From Gari tellinella (taxonomy: Eukaryota > Mollusca > Bivalvia > Cardiida > Psammobiidae): a stretch of 64,000 nt of DNA. A program made the position numbers and the translations under genes. Every line of letters begins with the position of its first letter. Position 1 is the first letter of the stretch. The notes under the pieces were generated by a model. It saw nothing but the letters and a program-made list of their open reading frames with translations, was not told where the DNA came from and searched no databases. The stretch covers positions 49,191,786 through 49,255,785 of the forward strand of contig OV277862.1 of the NCBI GenBank assembly GCA_922989275.2, given 5' to 3'. Positions 33,720 through 45,848 of this stretch are shown in pieces.

Positions 33720-36505
33720 TACACAAGTAGAAAAAAACGATAACCCTTCTCCTGCTATAGTATTTTTTTAAACAAGTAGAGACTAAGATAATAAAGGTCC
33801 CGAATGAGCTGTCGTATCAAGTTCAGCACTATTTTCTTACAGAATATGTCTGGCATTAGTCAAGGGAAAACTTTTCCCCCGCTTCGTTATCCAATATATT
33901 AATTCAGAGAATAGATGTTCGTAGTGTGTAGAGTTTCATGAAAATCCCGTTGGAAACGAATTAAACGATTTATGCCGAAAGTATGCCAGTGGCTCTATCT
34001 TTTACTGAAAGATACCCTAACCGGGTATAGCTTTGTTACGTAGAAAGATCTAAACTATCCATTTAGCTTTGATTTGAATGCATTATATCAACCAGTGTAG
34101 AGTCTGATGAGACATAGAGCTTTTTGAGTCTGTTTTTGTTTTTTTATGAAAAATTAGTTTTCAATAAGTTTATTCCACTTTCAATACTTTGGGTTGTTTT
34201 TTGCAATAAATTGTAAAATGACAAACGGTGCATAACCTAATCGGAGGGTACCTGAAGGATCTAGCTGACCTTTGTATTCACTGTTTTCATAGGGCATGGG
34301 TACTAGTCATAGGTGCACTGTTTGTAAGGGAAGGGTATACTTGTCGACAGGGTTCAGTGTATTCAGCAAAGTCATGTGTTGCAATATGCACAAACCTCCA
34401 CCAAACGAACGTTCAATGTTCAACCTACACGAAGCTATCGCAGTAAATAGAGCATAATAAAACCGTGTACTATAAACAAAATTTTAAACCAATTACAGAG
34501 CCATCATAATTAAACATTTAGCTGTCATGTCTGGCTAAACTGGCATTTGCAAACATTTTAGATCCAGATCTAACGCCGAGTAACTCTATATCTGATAAGG
34601 ATCCAAACTGTTTGACATACTTATTAAATTTCTTCTACCTAATTTCTTCTATCTATTTATATGTAAATCGGAAGGAAAATCCAGAGACATGTTCAAAGCT
34701 GTTAATTGGCAATGGGCGAGTTAAAGGCTACATTGAATAATGTCGCTATTCGTGTCTTCATTCTCAACAATGTAATGTCAAAAATACCATTAATGCCATT
34801 ATCGTTTATCAAGAAATAAAGCCGAGCTTTAAACACCTGCAATTTGTCAAGGCAAAGCACTGTTAGAAAATAAAAAATTTAAATACATGTAGATAGTAAT
34901 GAGTCGGACAAAAATAGGTCTTGAGATTTACGGGCAAGACTTTTTACCATGCCTCAACTCCCTCGCGCAATTGATGTCATCACTTGAATTTGAAAGCAAT
35001 AAGGACCCATATCAGATGCCGATAACCTCGGGAAATGATCAGGATCTAAACTGTTCGAGACTCGTACCAAAATAAATTTAAACAAACTTTCCCATATATT
35101 ACTAAGGAGAAAAGGTTGACTATAGCTTAATTAGTTGTCAAATTCTGAGTGAAAGAGCTATGAAATGTTAAACAGAAACTTATGTTAACCATATCAGAAT
35201 GTTTTGATGAAGGTTTAACTGTGTGGTGTTATTCATTTCATTTTTTTTTAGTCTAAACTACCAGGTAATGTTTTCTACAATATGTGTGTGAAATTGAAAA
35301 GTTTAGACTAAAAAATGAAAAAATGAAACATATCAGAATGTGACTAGTTCGTATATTTGCAAGGCAAAACGTATACATGAATGAAATGATATATAAGGAA
35401 AAGAAAACAAAAGCTACTTCGAAAAAATTAAATTGATATCTAACAATGATATTCTTGGTTTTTTACACTTTACACCATAGCCTGTTTCTATTTGAAGCTA
35501 GGTGAACACTTAACGCAGTTTAAAAGTAAGGCATAATGTACCTTTACTTTTAGCATGCTTTAAGCAGCCATCAGTTAGGATATAAAAATATTTTGTATGC
35601 TGCATATTCTTGACTGTATAAACTGGAACCGTATTTTGCAGTGGGTGGATACATTAAAGGCGTGTCTATGGTGATTAAATTATAGGCGTAAAATGGCGGT
35701 TCTATGGGATAACCTGTATTCTATCTATCACCGTGTGTATACAAAGTAAAAGTATGTGCTAAAGAACGTGCAAAGTAACATATCGTCATGTTTTATTTAC
35801 GCATTAAACCCTAGCCACGAGAAAACTCGTCGTTTACGAAAAATGACTGCGTGGAAAGTACACTTGTTCTATGTTTACAGTAAAAGCCAAGATCAGATGG
35901 CTCTTAAAGGAACACTCTTGCCAGGTTCTACATTTTGGTTATATGCAAAATAATTGTAAAAACAACTCTTAATAGTAAAACAAATGGACAATACTTAATT
36001 GGATACTGGAATTGTCCATAAAACTTTCAGGGCTGAATGACTTCAGATATACTAATCCTTATTAGTAGAAGATGTATCCTGCTTCAACAGACCCCACGCC
36101 CATTACCCCTGAAACTTCACATGGACCATTCAAGTTTACAATTAAATCTATTCCATTTTTTCACTTTTTAGGATTGGTTTAAAGAATATATTGCAAAATG
36201 ACGAACATTGAAGTACCTGACCAGAGTGCTCCTACGGCATCAATCTGATCACGATCTACACTTTTTGGTATAGGACAGGTGTATTCGTCACTAGTATACT
36301 CAAGTTCATGACGTCTCGCTAGGATTTAATGAGTTTAACCAAAATACATCAAAGCTAGCGTGAAAGATATTGGATACTGACCAGACGCCGTTTTAAAAGG
36401 CAACGAATAATGTTGTATCCGCTTAACCTTAAACTGAATCATGATCAAGATTGGCATAATATGAAAACAGTCGCTAATTACTTCAGTCTTTCAATGAGTA
36501 ACATA
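33720..36505. other. Decayed MITEs, one fold-back, no gene
   Basis: Type 1 core remnants at 34548-34615 and 34995-35050; a group B remnant at 35480-35660; group H remnants at 35800-36330. A separate inverted repeat (35238-35327: TTTTTTTTAGTCTAAACT mirrored by AGTTTAGACTAAAAAATG) forms a 25-bp stem. No exon supported. Confidence 0.5.
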
Positions 36506-36514
36506 ATTGTAATT

Positions 36515-36690
36515 CTATTTGAGCCGTGCAATGAGAAAACCTGACACATTGCATTTCAAACAGTGTAGATCAAGACCAGCAGCCGCGTCAAAGCCGCGGC
36601 GGCTGGTCTTGATATACACTGTTTGACACCAACATGCATCTAAAGCAGTATTTAAATACGGTATTTGGCAGTGTAGATTAAACTCAGATA
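36515..36690. mobile_element. MITE with GACCAGCAGCCGCG hairpin
   Basis: Near-perfect hairpin CAAACAGTGTAGATCAAGAC ... GTCTTGATATACACTGTTTG with centre GCCGCGTCAAAGCCGCGGC. Left border TTGAGCCGTGCAATGAGAAA also appears, inverted, at 44450-44490 and in form at 21540. Confidence 0.6.
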
Positions 36691-36912
36691 CAGAGCCAGG
36701 GATCATGACAACGGTGCTTGGTCTGTACAATGTTACAATGCAACAAGGCTGGTTTTGTCATCACACGGCTCATTTGTATATACAATCAACCTGCAATGGT
36801 TCCTCAGATGGACATACTAGAATCTTGAAATGGGTTTTACAAAGGAATGTGTTTAGAAATACTTTGTATATGCTTTTGCATAACATAAACAAATGAGTTG
36901 ACTGTTAATTTT

Positions 36913-37142
36913 TAACCCATTTATGCCAAGTGTGTTTGTACATGCTAATTTATTTGACGAGTCCACATTTTATTTAATGGATGCTAATCGATTTTTTTCA
37001 TTTTTCCTTTACGTATATAATTTCCTAGTAGCAAACAGTGCAGACTAAGATCACAGATCTAACTCATATTGCGGGATCAAATCCGGGTCCTCACTGTATG
37101 CCCTTTGATCCATTTAGAGGACGCTAGATGCAAATGTGTTAA
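36913..37142. mobile_element. TTAA MITE related to groups G/H, decayed
   Basis: TTAACCCATTTATGCCAAGT ... TAGATGCAAATGTGTTAA; core reduced to AACAGTGCAGACTAAGATCA. Shares its right TTAA with the next element. Confidence 0.6.
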
Positions 37143-37388
37143 CTCTTTCCTCCCTGAAACTTTCAATGGACAATTCCAGTTTCAATTTTAGTCTAGTCCA
37201 TTTCTGACTTTATGGGTTGTTTTTGTCCATTTTTGGCATTATGACAAACAATGAAGACCCTGATCAGAGGGCTCCTTTCGGAGCCCTCTGATCTGGGTCT
37301 TCACTGTTTGCACAGGACAAGTGTACTATTCACATGTACACTGTTTGAAAAGGACGCCTATATGCGGGACTAGGGCTCAAAGGGTTAA
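37139..37388 (+). mobile_element. Group H MITE (TTAA, 250 bp)
   Basis: TTAACTCTTTCCTCCCTGAA ... ACTAGGGCTCAAAGGGTTAA. Core GACAAACAATGAAGACCCTG ... CAGGGTCTTC-type hairpin with centre GGCTCCTTTCGGAGCC. TTAA on both sides. Very close to 39519-39769. Confidence 0.85.
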
Positions 37389-37534
37389 TACAGCAACATT
37401 GATCTTTGGTATAATTCAGAATCAACTTTACAGAACGTGTAAAAACGTTAACCATTTGTAAACCCAAGATATGTGTCTATGAGATTCAACAACAAAGCAC
37501 CACTCGAATTCTAAGGGGAACGGTGAAGGTCACT

Positions 37535-37627
37535 CTATTGCAGAATACAGGCAGAACTTCCGTCTTTTCTTCGTCCTTCAGCAGAGCGAATATTTCGTTG
37601 CCCGTTCTTATTCTTCGCAGATTCTTG
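37535..37627 (-). CDS. CaaX-box protein of unknown function, last exon
   Basis: This exon has a strong acceptor (TTTGATCTACAG), then 30 codons and a TAG stop. It reads QESAKNKNGQRNIRSAEGRR then KDGSSACILQ. It is phase 0, as is the upstream exon at 50148-49990, and has the same Lys/Asn/Ser-rich composition. Cys-Ile-Leu-Gln at the very end is a CaaX prenylation box (Gln in the last place favours farnesylation), and the basic stretch before it suits membrane attachment. I do not recognise the family. Another frame is also open through here, but it would need a one-base phase offset that no upstream exon provides. Confidence 0.6.
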   Translation of the reverse strand, partial: QESAKNKNGQRNIRSAEGRRKDGSSACILQ

Positions 37628-38149
37628 CTGTAGATCAAAACAAAATAAACAAAATTTAAATCTACAATATTAACACAGAGTTTAGGAGATATTATTCTGA
37701 TTGCAATTAGAAAAGATTGCCTTTTTATAAATTCTTCCGAGTGGTTTATGATAAAGTTTCCCTTTATTTTAACATATAGATTAAAACATTGGCAGTTTCA
37801 TAAACGTAACAAATAAAACTCGTAACAAAAACCATTGACTTTTAAATGCTAAGAAAGGAAATGAACTGTGCGTAATAATCTTGCCGAAAATAATACAGCT
37901 AATGATTACCGTTACAATCATAACTTACGCTTATGCGCAAGTAATCAAGAAAAGTAATTAAATGGTTCAATGTCTACGACATAGGTTTGAATATTAAATA
38001 TATGACATACTGTATCTTTAATCACCATTTAATACAAATTAATCAGCATTTAATTCTCAGTGAGTTATATTTATATGAATTGAATTAACAAATTTTTCTC
38101 CAACTGTTTATCTCCAGACATTCACTTTCACAGTGCTACGGTTAACACA

Positions 38150-38395
38150 TTCAACCCTAGCGACGAGCTAACTCGTCATTTACAAACAGTGTACCTTTTA
38201 TGATTATACTTGTCCTATGCAAACAGTGTAAACCCTGATCAGATGGCTCCTTAAGGAGTCCTCTGATCAGGGTCTACACACTGTTTGCCATTTTTGAAAT
38301 ATATTGTTAAAAACATCCCTAAATAGTTAATAATGGACTAGACATATTTTGAAATTGGAATTGTCCATTAAAAGTTCCAGGGGTGAATGAGTTAA
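38150..38395 (-). mobile_element. Group H MITE, reverse
   Basis: TTCAACCCTAGCGACGAGCT ... CCAGGGGTGAATGAGTTAA; core GTAAACCCTGATCAGATGGC with centre CTCCTTAAGGAGT. Confidence 0.75.
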
Positions 38396-38789
38396 CGCAG
38401 TGCAAGCATTACAACATAACTGAAAGAATCTGTAATAGAGAAATAAAAAAAGAACGTGCTGATCTAGATAAGTTGTTAAAACAAAATGAAAATAAGAATT
38501 GTTTATGTTGCAAATAACATTGTTTTTTATATTAGCATGAGGTTAAGACCTGTAAATAATGTCATTATATTATATAATGTCAGTAAAAATAGTATACATT
38601 CAACCCTATATTCAGCGAAAACACAATATATCTCTAAAGATAAATGACGTCTCATACAGAACAGAAGTAAGCAAAATGATCCTAAAAGGAGTTTTCTGCA
38701 TCACTGTCGTTTTGCATTTTTCCATCACATTAAAGATCAGCAAATACCTATTCGTTTGAATGGGTCACCAAACATAGGGTAGACTAAAA

Positions 38790-38976
38790 GCAAGGCTCCA
38801 GATGCGAGCGGGTAAACTCCCAACATTTCAACGACATTTCCAACATTTTCTCCTTTATGTCGTTCGCACCAAGCCCTATGGTGTGACTACTCGTTAGAAT
38901 CATCTCGAAGAGACTATTCTAACGAATAACCACAACATAGGGTTTGGTGCAGACAAAAATACTTTTATGTATAACA
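38790..38976. mobile_element. Group F element, right end truncated
   Basis: AAGGCTCCAGATGCGAGCGG, then hairpin CCCTATGGTGTGACTACTCG mirrored by GAATAACCACAACATAGGG. The right part is cut where a group K element sits. Confidence 0.6.
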
Positions 38977-39109
38977 TACAGTCCAAACTCGATACTTCGA
39001 AGTCGCGTTAGTTCGAACATACCCATATTTCAAAGTTAAAACGTGGCTAAACTTATAAAATACTGGTACGATCGATTTAAGCGAGTTAAAATATCGAGTT
39101 TTGACTGTA
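38977..39109 (+). mobile_element. Group K MITE (TA)
   Basis: TACAGTCCAAACTCGATACT / ATATCGAGTTTTGACTGTA, with GATCGATTTAAGCGAGTT near the right. TA flanks. Confidence 0.75.
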
Positions 39110-39518
39110 CTTCCTCATTTTCCCTTATCTGGAGCCCTGTGGAACCTCCACCAAACCTGGATCTTACCATGCCACACTGTTTCACTCTGTAGTACATACA
39201 CTGCTCATGCAAAACCATGCGCGACATTTCACAGTGAGATATTTATGTAGTGTCAATAGCATGCCATTATATATTTCATCACTTTGTCTAACACACTGAC
39301 AAGAGAAATCCTTGTCACGTCTTAACCCTGAAGTCACTGTCAATTAGAACATTATTATTAACATTATTATCATACATTATTCATCATTCATGAAACTATT
39401 TTTAACATGTAATGTGTTAGTTTAACCCTTTATCCTATTATTAATCCACAGAAGAAAAGGTGTCTACTTTAAACAGCCATTAACATGAACCAATAGAAAT
39501 ATGTTCTATGTCCTAGCA

Positions 39519-39769
39519 GGTACTCTTTCCTCCCTGAAACTTTAAATGGACAATTCCAGTTTCCATCTAAGTCTAGTCCATTTCTGACTTTAAAGGGTTG
39601 TTTTTGTCAATGTTTGGCATTGTGACAAACAGTGAAGACCCTGATCAGAGGGCTCCTTTCGGAGCCCTCTGATCTGGGTCTTCACTGTTTGTATAGGACA
39701 TGTGTACTATTCACATGTACACTGTTTGAAAAGCACGCCTATATGCGGGACTAGGGTTCAAAGAGTTAA
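39519..39769 (+). mobile_element. Group H MITE
   Basis: TACTCTTTCCTCCCTGAAAC ... CTAGGGTTCAAAGAGTTAA; core identical in layout to 37139-37388, with the same GGCTCCTTTCGGAGCC centre. The left TTAA is mutated. Confidence 0.8.
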
Positions 39770-40531
39770 AGCAGTTGGGAAGTTAAAAAGATTTTACGTA
39801 ATATAAACGTTAATTTTTATATCTAAATATTGAATAATTTCAGCAAGGTTTATTGATAAACAATTTTGGCATCTTATAGAGTATACTGTAATGCATGCCA
39901 TGTGACAATGTATGAACACACTGGGGAACAAAATATAAGGACATGGCCATGTCCAACACACATAATAAAATATGATTCTAAACAATGAAGTGAACGCTGC
40001 AAAATCTCGTTCAGCAAAATCGTCAGGGGCTCTGTGCAGATTTTCTATCTTAATAAACACAAAGGGTTTTAGAAACCTCGAGCAGTTTTGTTCCGACCTT
40101 AACCGGTATTTGCAATTGCGTTGGGTAAGGTAGTTTTGTCAAACTTCATCATTATGTTAAACAAAATCAGAGAAGGAAATTGTGAACAATGTAGTATTTA
40201 TAAACACATGTACTCACTACATCTGACGTCAAAAACCTTGGCATAAGCATAGTAAGACGCTAAGGAGTCAGATGATCCAACATTCATACCGTATCACCTA
40301 GCAAATGTGTTGACATCTAGTGGTTTATGATTTATAGGTTTTGCGTTTTTCCCCAAGGTCTGACAATTATTCATATCTCAAAATATTTTTTCTACGAAAA
40401 TACCTTGAATTATTTCATATTTATCAGTCCAGTAACTAGACATTTCCCTTGCGCTGATTACTATGCAGTAATACACGTAAACAACAAACTTAACAGCTTA
40501 CTAAACATGAATAACAGTACAGAACTACAGA

Positions 40532-40729
40532 TACAGTCGAAACTCGATACTTCGAACTCGCGTTAGTTCGAAAATACCCATATTTCAAAGTTAAAGCGTG
40601 GCATAATCACTTTTTCACTTTGACATACCGGTTTTTTGACGTAAGCGAGATCGACTTATCGGAATTAGACTTAGGAAATACTGATAAGATCGATTTAAGC
40701 GAGTTCGAAGTACCGAGTTTCGACCTGTA
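40532..40729 (+). mobile_element. Group K MITE, best copy (198 bp, TA)
   Basis: TACAGTCGAAACTCGATACT ... GAGTTCGAAGTACCGAGTTT then CGACCTGTA. About 30-bp inverted ends rich in TTCGAACTCG. Tc1/mariner-like by CAGT ends and TA. Confidence 0.8.
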
Positions 40730-41130
40730 CATAAAATATACAAACACGTAGTTAACCAGGTTAACCCTTCTCCTGCCTATAGAATATATTGACGTTTTCG
40801 AAAACAGTGTAGACCCAGATCAGACTGCTCGAAAAGAAGCTGCCTGACATGGATCTGTACTGTTTTAATACAGGAGCTGACTGATACATATATGAGGATT
40901 TGTCATTATTTTATTAGTCAATATAATAGTTTAGATGGTAAGATATTCATAGTGAGTAAGTTTTATCTATGACTATTCAACAGCACAATGGTTAATTACA
41001 GTCAAGCTTGTGTTCAAATGAAGACTTAAAAACGTGTGATAGCTTTCTGCAAGCACACAGTAAAGCAGAAAGCTTCTCAGTACAGGTCTTCAAATTTATT
41101 TTGTTCTATCTTTTTGTCGTACATTCTGTA

Positions 41131-41610
41131 GTTATATTTCTTTAACCCATTACCCCATACACTGTTTCTAGTTATATTTCTTTAGCCCATTACCCCATAC
41201 ACTGTTTCTAGTTATATCTCTTTAACCCATTACCCCATACACTGTTTCTAGTTATATTTCTTTAACCCATTACCCCATACACTGTTTCTAGTTATATTTC
41301 TTTAACCCATTACCCCATACACTGTTTCTAGTTATATTTCTTTAACCCATTACCCCATACACTGTTTCTAGTTATATTTCTTTAACCCATTACCCCATAC
41401 ACTGTTTCTAGTTATATTTCTTTAACCCATTACCCCATACACTGTTTCTAGTTATATTTCTTTAACCCATTACCCCATACACTGTTTCTAGTTATATTTC
41501 TTTAACCCATTACCCCATACACTGTTTCTAGTTATATTTCTTTAACCCATTACCCCATACACTGTTTCTAGTTATATCTCTTTAGCCCATTACCCCATAT
41601 ACTGTTTCTA
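41131..41610 (+). repeat. Minisatellite, 12 x 40 bp, made from a group B end
   Basis: Exactly twelve 40-bp units: GTTATATTTCTTTAACCCAT then TACCCCATACACTGTTTCTA. Units differ at one or two positions (TTTC/TCTC, AACCC/AGCCC). The last unit runs straight into a group B element, whose left end (TTAACCCATTACCCCATA..TGTTTCTAG) it copies. Confidence 0.95.
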
Positions 41611-41833
41611 GTTTTGAATACAGATGAATACTTAAAGCAGGTTGAAAGTAAAGCAGAATGCGCCTTAAGGCGCATTCTGTTTTACTTTCAGTCTGCTTTA
41701 AGCTATCATCTGTTAGAATATATTAAATATTTCTTTTGATACATATTTATGACTGAATGGATTTGAAATATTTTCTTCAGTGGATGACTAAATTAAAGGT
41801 GATAAATGGCGTATTTAAGGGGTAATGGGTTAA
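41582..41833 (+). mobile_element. Group B MITE fused to the minisatellite
   Basis: Left end TTAGCCCATTACCCCATA is the last minisatellite unit. Hairpin AAAGCAGGTTGAAAGTAAAG ... CTTTCAGTCTGCTTTAAG with centre GCGCCTTAAGGCGC. Right end AAGGGGTAATGGGTTAA. Confidence 0.85.
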
Positions 41834-42218
41834 AGGAGGACATTCTTTCTTCAAGGAGCGTCGCTTACACAAGTTTGGCTGTACTTTAAAATATGGAATA
41901 TCGACATGTATAACATATAGCAATAGAGTCAGATAAACCATCTTCATTCAAGCCCTGCATTTTATTTACTAGTCTACGTAATTATAGGTAAATCGGAAAA
42001 GTTATATCGTAATGAGTGTCAGACTGGTTGGAATCTGACCAGACGCCGCGTAACGTAACGACGCTGTGTATGGTCAGGATCTAAACTGTATTGAAATAAT
42101 TGTTGTACTCGTGGTAAGGCAGTGAAGGGGTTAACAGCTGACCAATATTAGCCAACCGATTACAAGCCATGCCAATTCAGCATTCAATGGTTTTACATGT
42201 ACCAGTAATATTCTAGTA

Positions 42219-42412
42219 AGGCTCTAGATATGAAGCGTATTTCAAAAACTAAAATCTTAATTTTTGCTTTTAACCCTATGGTGTCACTACTCATTAGAAT
42301 CGTCTCTTTGAGACAATTCTAATGAGTAGTCACACCATAGGATTTGGTGCTGAAATGAGAGAAAATGTTGGACTTGTTCACAGTTTACTCCCTCTTACAT
42401 GGGCCCTGCTAG
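42219..42412. mobile_element. Group F element, near complete
   Basis: Left AAGGCTCTAGATATGAAGCG, right ACTCCCTCTTACATGGGCCC. Hairpin CCCTATGGTGTCACTACTCA mirrored by GAGTAGTCACACCATAGG. CTAGTAA stands on both outer sides, consistent with a 7-8 bp duplication; hAT-like if so (inference). Confidence 0.7.
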
Positions 42413-42419
42413 TAATTAC

Positions 42420-42679
42420 TACAGTGGAGAATCTGTTATTCTTTCCCGTTTAAACGCAAACGTACGCAACCGCACGCAAACGCAAAGCACTAAAACGTAG
42501 ATAAGAACAACTTTTGGACAATTCTGATAATTCTTGTTTATCTTGGTGGTAAACAGTTTGGAGCCTGATCAGACGCCGGGTTACCCGGCGTCTGATCTGG
42601 CTCCAAACTGTTTGCACTACAAATAATAGTTTTAGCGTAAACGCGTTTATTGGGAAAGAATAACAGATTCTCCACTGTA
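42420..42679 (-). mobile_element. Group C MITE, insertion with visible empty site
   Basis: Ends TACAGTGGAGAATCTGTTAT / ATAACAGATTCTCCACTGTA. The parallel point in unit 2 reads AATTAC-TA-GTTCATCC (about 43298), so the TA is duplicated by insertion. 260 bp owing to an extra CGCAC repeat. Confidence 0.93.
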
Positions 42680-43025
42680 GTTCATCCTAACATCTACATG
42701 TCTACATCATTTCCCATGCTAACATAACCAACAATAACATTCTTCATTCAAATATAAATACAGTCAAAATTATTTAAACGACCATTCAAGACCTCGTTAC
42801 GCATGTACCCGAAGAAATTTAAAATGGACGTGTTCTTGTTTCATTTCAGCCTAGGCACCGTAAGACTTGTCAGAGATGCTGTTTTAAATAAACAATTGAC
42901 AACCGAAAAACGTTGACAACGTTGATCAGCGAGTTATTAAAACAAATCTAATCAGGATCTACACTGTTTGCATATGATGTTTTGTGTTTATAGAGGACGC
43001 GTATATTCGAGTTAACCCTGGCGAC

Positions 43026-43275
43026 TACAGTGGAGAATCTGTTATTCTTTCCCAAGAAACGCGTTTACGCTAAAACTATTATTTGCGGTGCAAACAGATT
43101 CGAGCCAGATCAGACGCCGGGTAACCCGGCGTCTGATCAGGCTCCAAACTGTTTGCCACCAAGATAAACGTGAAATATCAGAATTGTCCAAAAGTTGTTC
43201 TTTTCTACGTTTCAGCGCTTTGCGTTTGCGTACGTTTGCGTTTAAACGGGAAAGAATAACAGATTCTCCACTGTA
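43026..43275 (+). mobile_element. Group C MITE in duplication unit 1
   Basis: 250 bp with TA ends; core begins CAAACAGATTCGAGCCAGAT (two changes from the usual). Partner of 43646-43895. Confidence 0.9.
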
Positions 43276-43645
43276 CATGGGCCCTGCTAGTAATTACTAG
43301 TTCATCCTAACATCTACATGTCTACATCATTTCCCATGCTAACATAACCAACAATAACATTCTTCATTCAAATATAAATACAGTCAAAATTATTTAAACG
43401 ACCATTCAAGACCTCGTTACGCATGTACCCGATGCAATTTAAAATGGACGTGTTCTTGTTTCATTTCAGCCTAGGCACCGTAAGACTTGTCAGAGATGCT
43501 GTTTTAAATAAACAATTGACAACCGACAAACATTGACAACGTTGATCAGAGAGTTATTAAAACAAATCTAATCAGGATCTACACTGTTTGCATATGATGT
43601 TTTGTGTTTATAGAGGACGCGTATATTCGAGTTAACCCTGGCGAC

Positions 43646-43895
43646 TACAGTGGAGAATCTGTTATTCTTTCCCAATAAACGCGTTTACGCTAAAACTATT
43701 ATTTGCAGTGTAAACAGTTTGGAGCCAGATCAGACGCCGGGTAACCCGGCGTCTGATCAGGCTCCAAACTGTTTGCCACCAAGATAAACAAGAATTATCA
43801 GAATTGTCCAAAAGTTGTTCTTTTCTACATTTTAGTGCTTTGCGTTTGCGTACGTTTGCGTTTAAACGGGTAAGAATAACAGATTCTCCACTGTA
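43646..43895 (+). mobile_element. Group C MITE in duplication unit 2
   Basis: 250 bp with TA ends; core TAAACAGTTTGGAGCCAGAT. About ten differences from its unit 1 partner. Confidence 0.9.
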
Positions 43896-44055
43896 ACTTC
43901 TTTTACATCTCTTGAATGGTTGTTTAACCCATGAATGCCTTAACGTTGATATTTTCAGACAGTTTAAGTTCAGATTTGAAAATACAGAAGGCTACTAATC
44001 TAGCTATATCTGTATAGCCATATTTTACAAAATAATATGCCATCAGGATCCATAG

Positions 44056-44190
44056 TTTAAAAGTGTTTGAGATGCGTCTGAAATCATTCTAAAGTTTTTG
44101 ATTGGTCGGATTTGAACATTCTGCTCAATACTGACCAATCAGACGCTTGAGAACGCTATCAGAGTAATCTAAACGCTTTAAAAACATGGA
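44056..44190. mobile_element. Group L fold-back, decayed
   Basis: AAAGTGTTTGAGATGCGTCT, GATTGGTCGGATTTGAAC and the mirrored GACCAATCAGACGCTTGAGA. Confidence 0.5.
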
Positions 44191-44718
44191 CCATGGGCAA
44201 CACATATGTTCTAATAATTCCCCAACCTACTGATAAATGAAACTCCAAACGAATACATGGGAAGATGAGCAATGCCATAACAAAACCACCCTTATTGCAA
44301 TGCAACATTGTAATCTCACACTATGTATCTGATTTTCGTCTACACTGTCAAATACCGTAAAATATAATGCTTAATAGGTTTATGTGGGTTTCAAAATGTG
44401 TAGATCAAGACCAGCCGCCGCGTCAAAATTTGATATACTACTATGTTTGCAATGCAATTAGGTTTGTTTTCATGGCACGGCTCAAATATATCGGCATAGA
44501 TGGACGGTTCAACTGTATACTACAGTTAGGAAGACGTTATATATTCCAATAAACTCAATTATGCTGAGCAAATTATGTCCGCTGCATATGGTTTGTAAAT
44601 CAGATCAGACGCCGAGTAATTATGCGTCAGATTGAGCTACAAACTGTTTGCCACTCAAATCAAAACAGGTTTACATTTTCAAAATTGCTTCATTTCTCAA
44701 CATGATTTTGCTTTTAAT

Positions 44719-44897
44719 ATCGAAACTCGATACTTCGAACTCGCACAAATCGATCTCACTTTTAAAAATCGAAAATACCCGTATTTCAACGTTCAAACGT
44801 GGCTTAGAACGTTCAAACGTGGCTAAGCCACGTTTTAACATTGAAATAAGGGTGTGTTCGAGATAACGCAAGTTCGAATTATCGAGTTTCTATTGTA
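44719..44897. mobile_element. Group K MITE, decayed
   Basis: CGAAACTCGATACTTCGAAC ... GAATTATCGAGTTTCTATTG then TA. The middle contains a tandem GAACGTTCAAACGTGGCT. Confidence 0.65.
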
Positions 44898-45184
44898 GTT
44901 CAGCTTCGTTTGAACAGGAAAGAAATAGCGTCTTCCTCCCTGCAAAGTAACACATGTGACAACAACTTGTTAAAATGCATTCTATTCTGAACGACACAAC
45001 CGTTCTAAATACACACAAGTGGCTTCATATTCATGCTTGTTTAAATATGGTGTCGGTGTGATTAATAACACATTGTAACATCACATTCCTGACTCAAACC
45101 CTCACAAACAGGAGACAATAAGGTAGTCAACTAAATCTTGATCGAAAAAAGCAAACTTTAAAAACACTTCTATACACAGCAACA

Positions 45185-45374
45185 CCTCTCCATTACCACC
45201 ACTAAAGCGAAGGGTATTTAATTGTATAAAAGACAAGTGACCGCTAAAAGCAAAGTGACGGTAAAACAGAAAGCTCCTAAAGAAGCTTTCTGTTTTTACT
45301 GTTACCTTGCTTTAAGCAGTCACCTGTCTTAATTACCGCATAATCAACACAATTAAATGGTCGTAATATAGAGG
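45185..45374 (+). mobile_element. Group J MITE
   Basis: CCTCTCCATTACCACCACTA / AAATGGTCGTAATATAGAGG. Hairpin AAAGCAAAGTGACGGTAAAA mirrored by TTTTTACTGTTACCTTGCTT around AAAGCTCCTAAAGAAGCTTT. Confidence 0.75.
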
Positions 45375-45547
45375 TTAACAGTAATTCTATGTCTATCTAC
45401 AGTCTAACATGTAATAGGTGAAAAGGTAAATGGGCTAAAAATGGATATAAAACAAATGCATTTAAATGTACATATAGTACAAAAATCATGGGCTGGTTAT
45501 AAAACAAATGAAATTCAATGTAGCACAAAATTCAAATAAACGGTCAT

Positions 45548-45797
45548 TACAGTGGAGAATGTGTTATTCTTTCCCAATAAACGCGTTTACGCTAAAACTA
45601 TTATTTGCAGTGCAAACAGTTTGGAGCCAGATCAGACGCCGGGTAACCCGGCGTCTGATCAGGCTCCAAACTGTTTGCCACCAAGATAAACATGTAATAT
45701 CAGAATTGTCCAACAGTTGTTTTTTTCTACGTTTTAGTGCTTTGCGTTTGCGTACGTTTGCGTTTAAACGGGAAAGAATAACAGATTCTCCACTGTA
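45548..45797 (+). mobile_element. Group C MITE (250 bp, TA)
   Basis: TACAGTGGAGAATGTGTTAT / ATAACAGATTCTCCACTGTA; core with centre GGGTAACCC. Near-consensus copy. Confidence 0.9.
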
Positions 45798-45848
45798 GAA
45801 GCAGTCTGTATTGTCGAAGTCCTGCACTAACTATCTATATATGTAATA

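Larger units (their letters stand above)
42396..43895 (+). repeat. Tandem duplication (620-bp unit) with filled and empty insertion sites
   Basis: Unit 1 is 42396-43273 and unit 2 is 43274-43893/5. Both start TACATGGGCCCTGCTAGTAA and end with a group C element in the same place (43026-43275, 43646-43895). Unit 1 is longer by one extra group C copy (42420-42679); removing it with one TA gives 620 bp, equal to unit 2. Confidence 0.93.

Noticed and set aside
34228..34446. 72-codon plus frame
   Set aside because: Overlaps a degraded repeat, with no recognisable domain or splice sites.
35794..35953. 65-codon plus-strand frame with a basic stretch
   Set aside because: The region matches a decayed group H MITE (CCCTAGCCACGAG..CTCGTCG), so the frame is probably chance.
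41131..41610. Array of short repeats as a CRISPR-like locus
   Set aside because: Units are continuous 40-mers without unique spacers and copy a MITE end; the window is eukaryotic.
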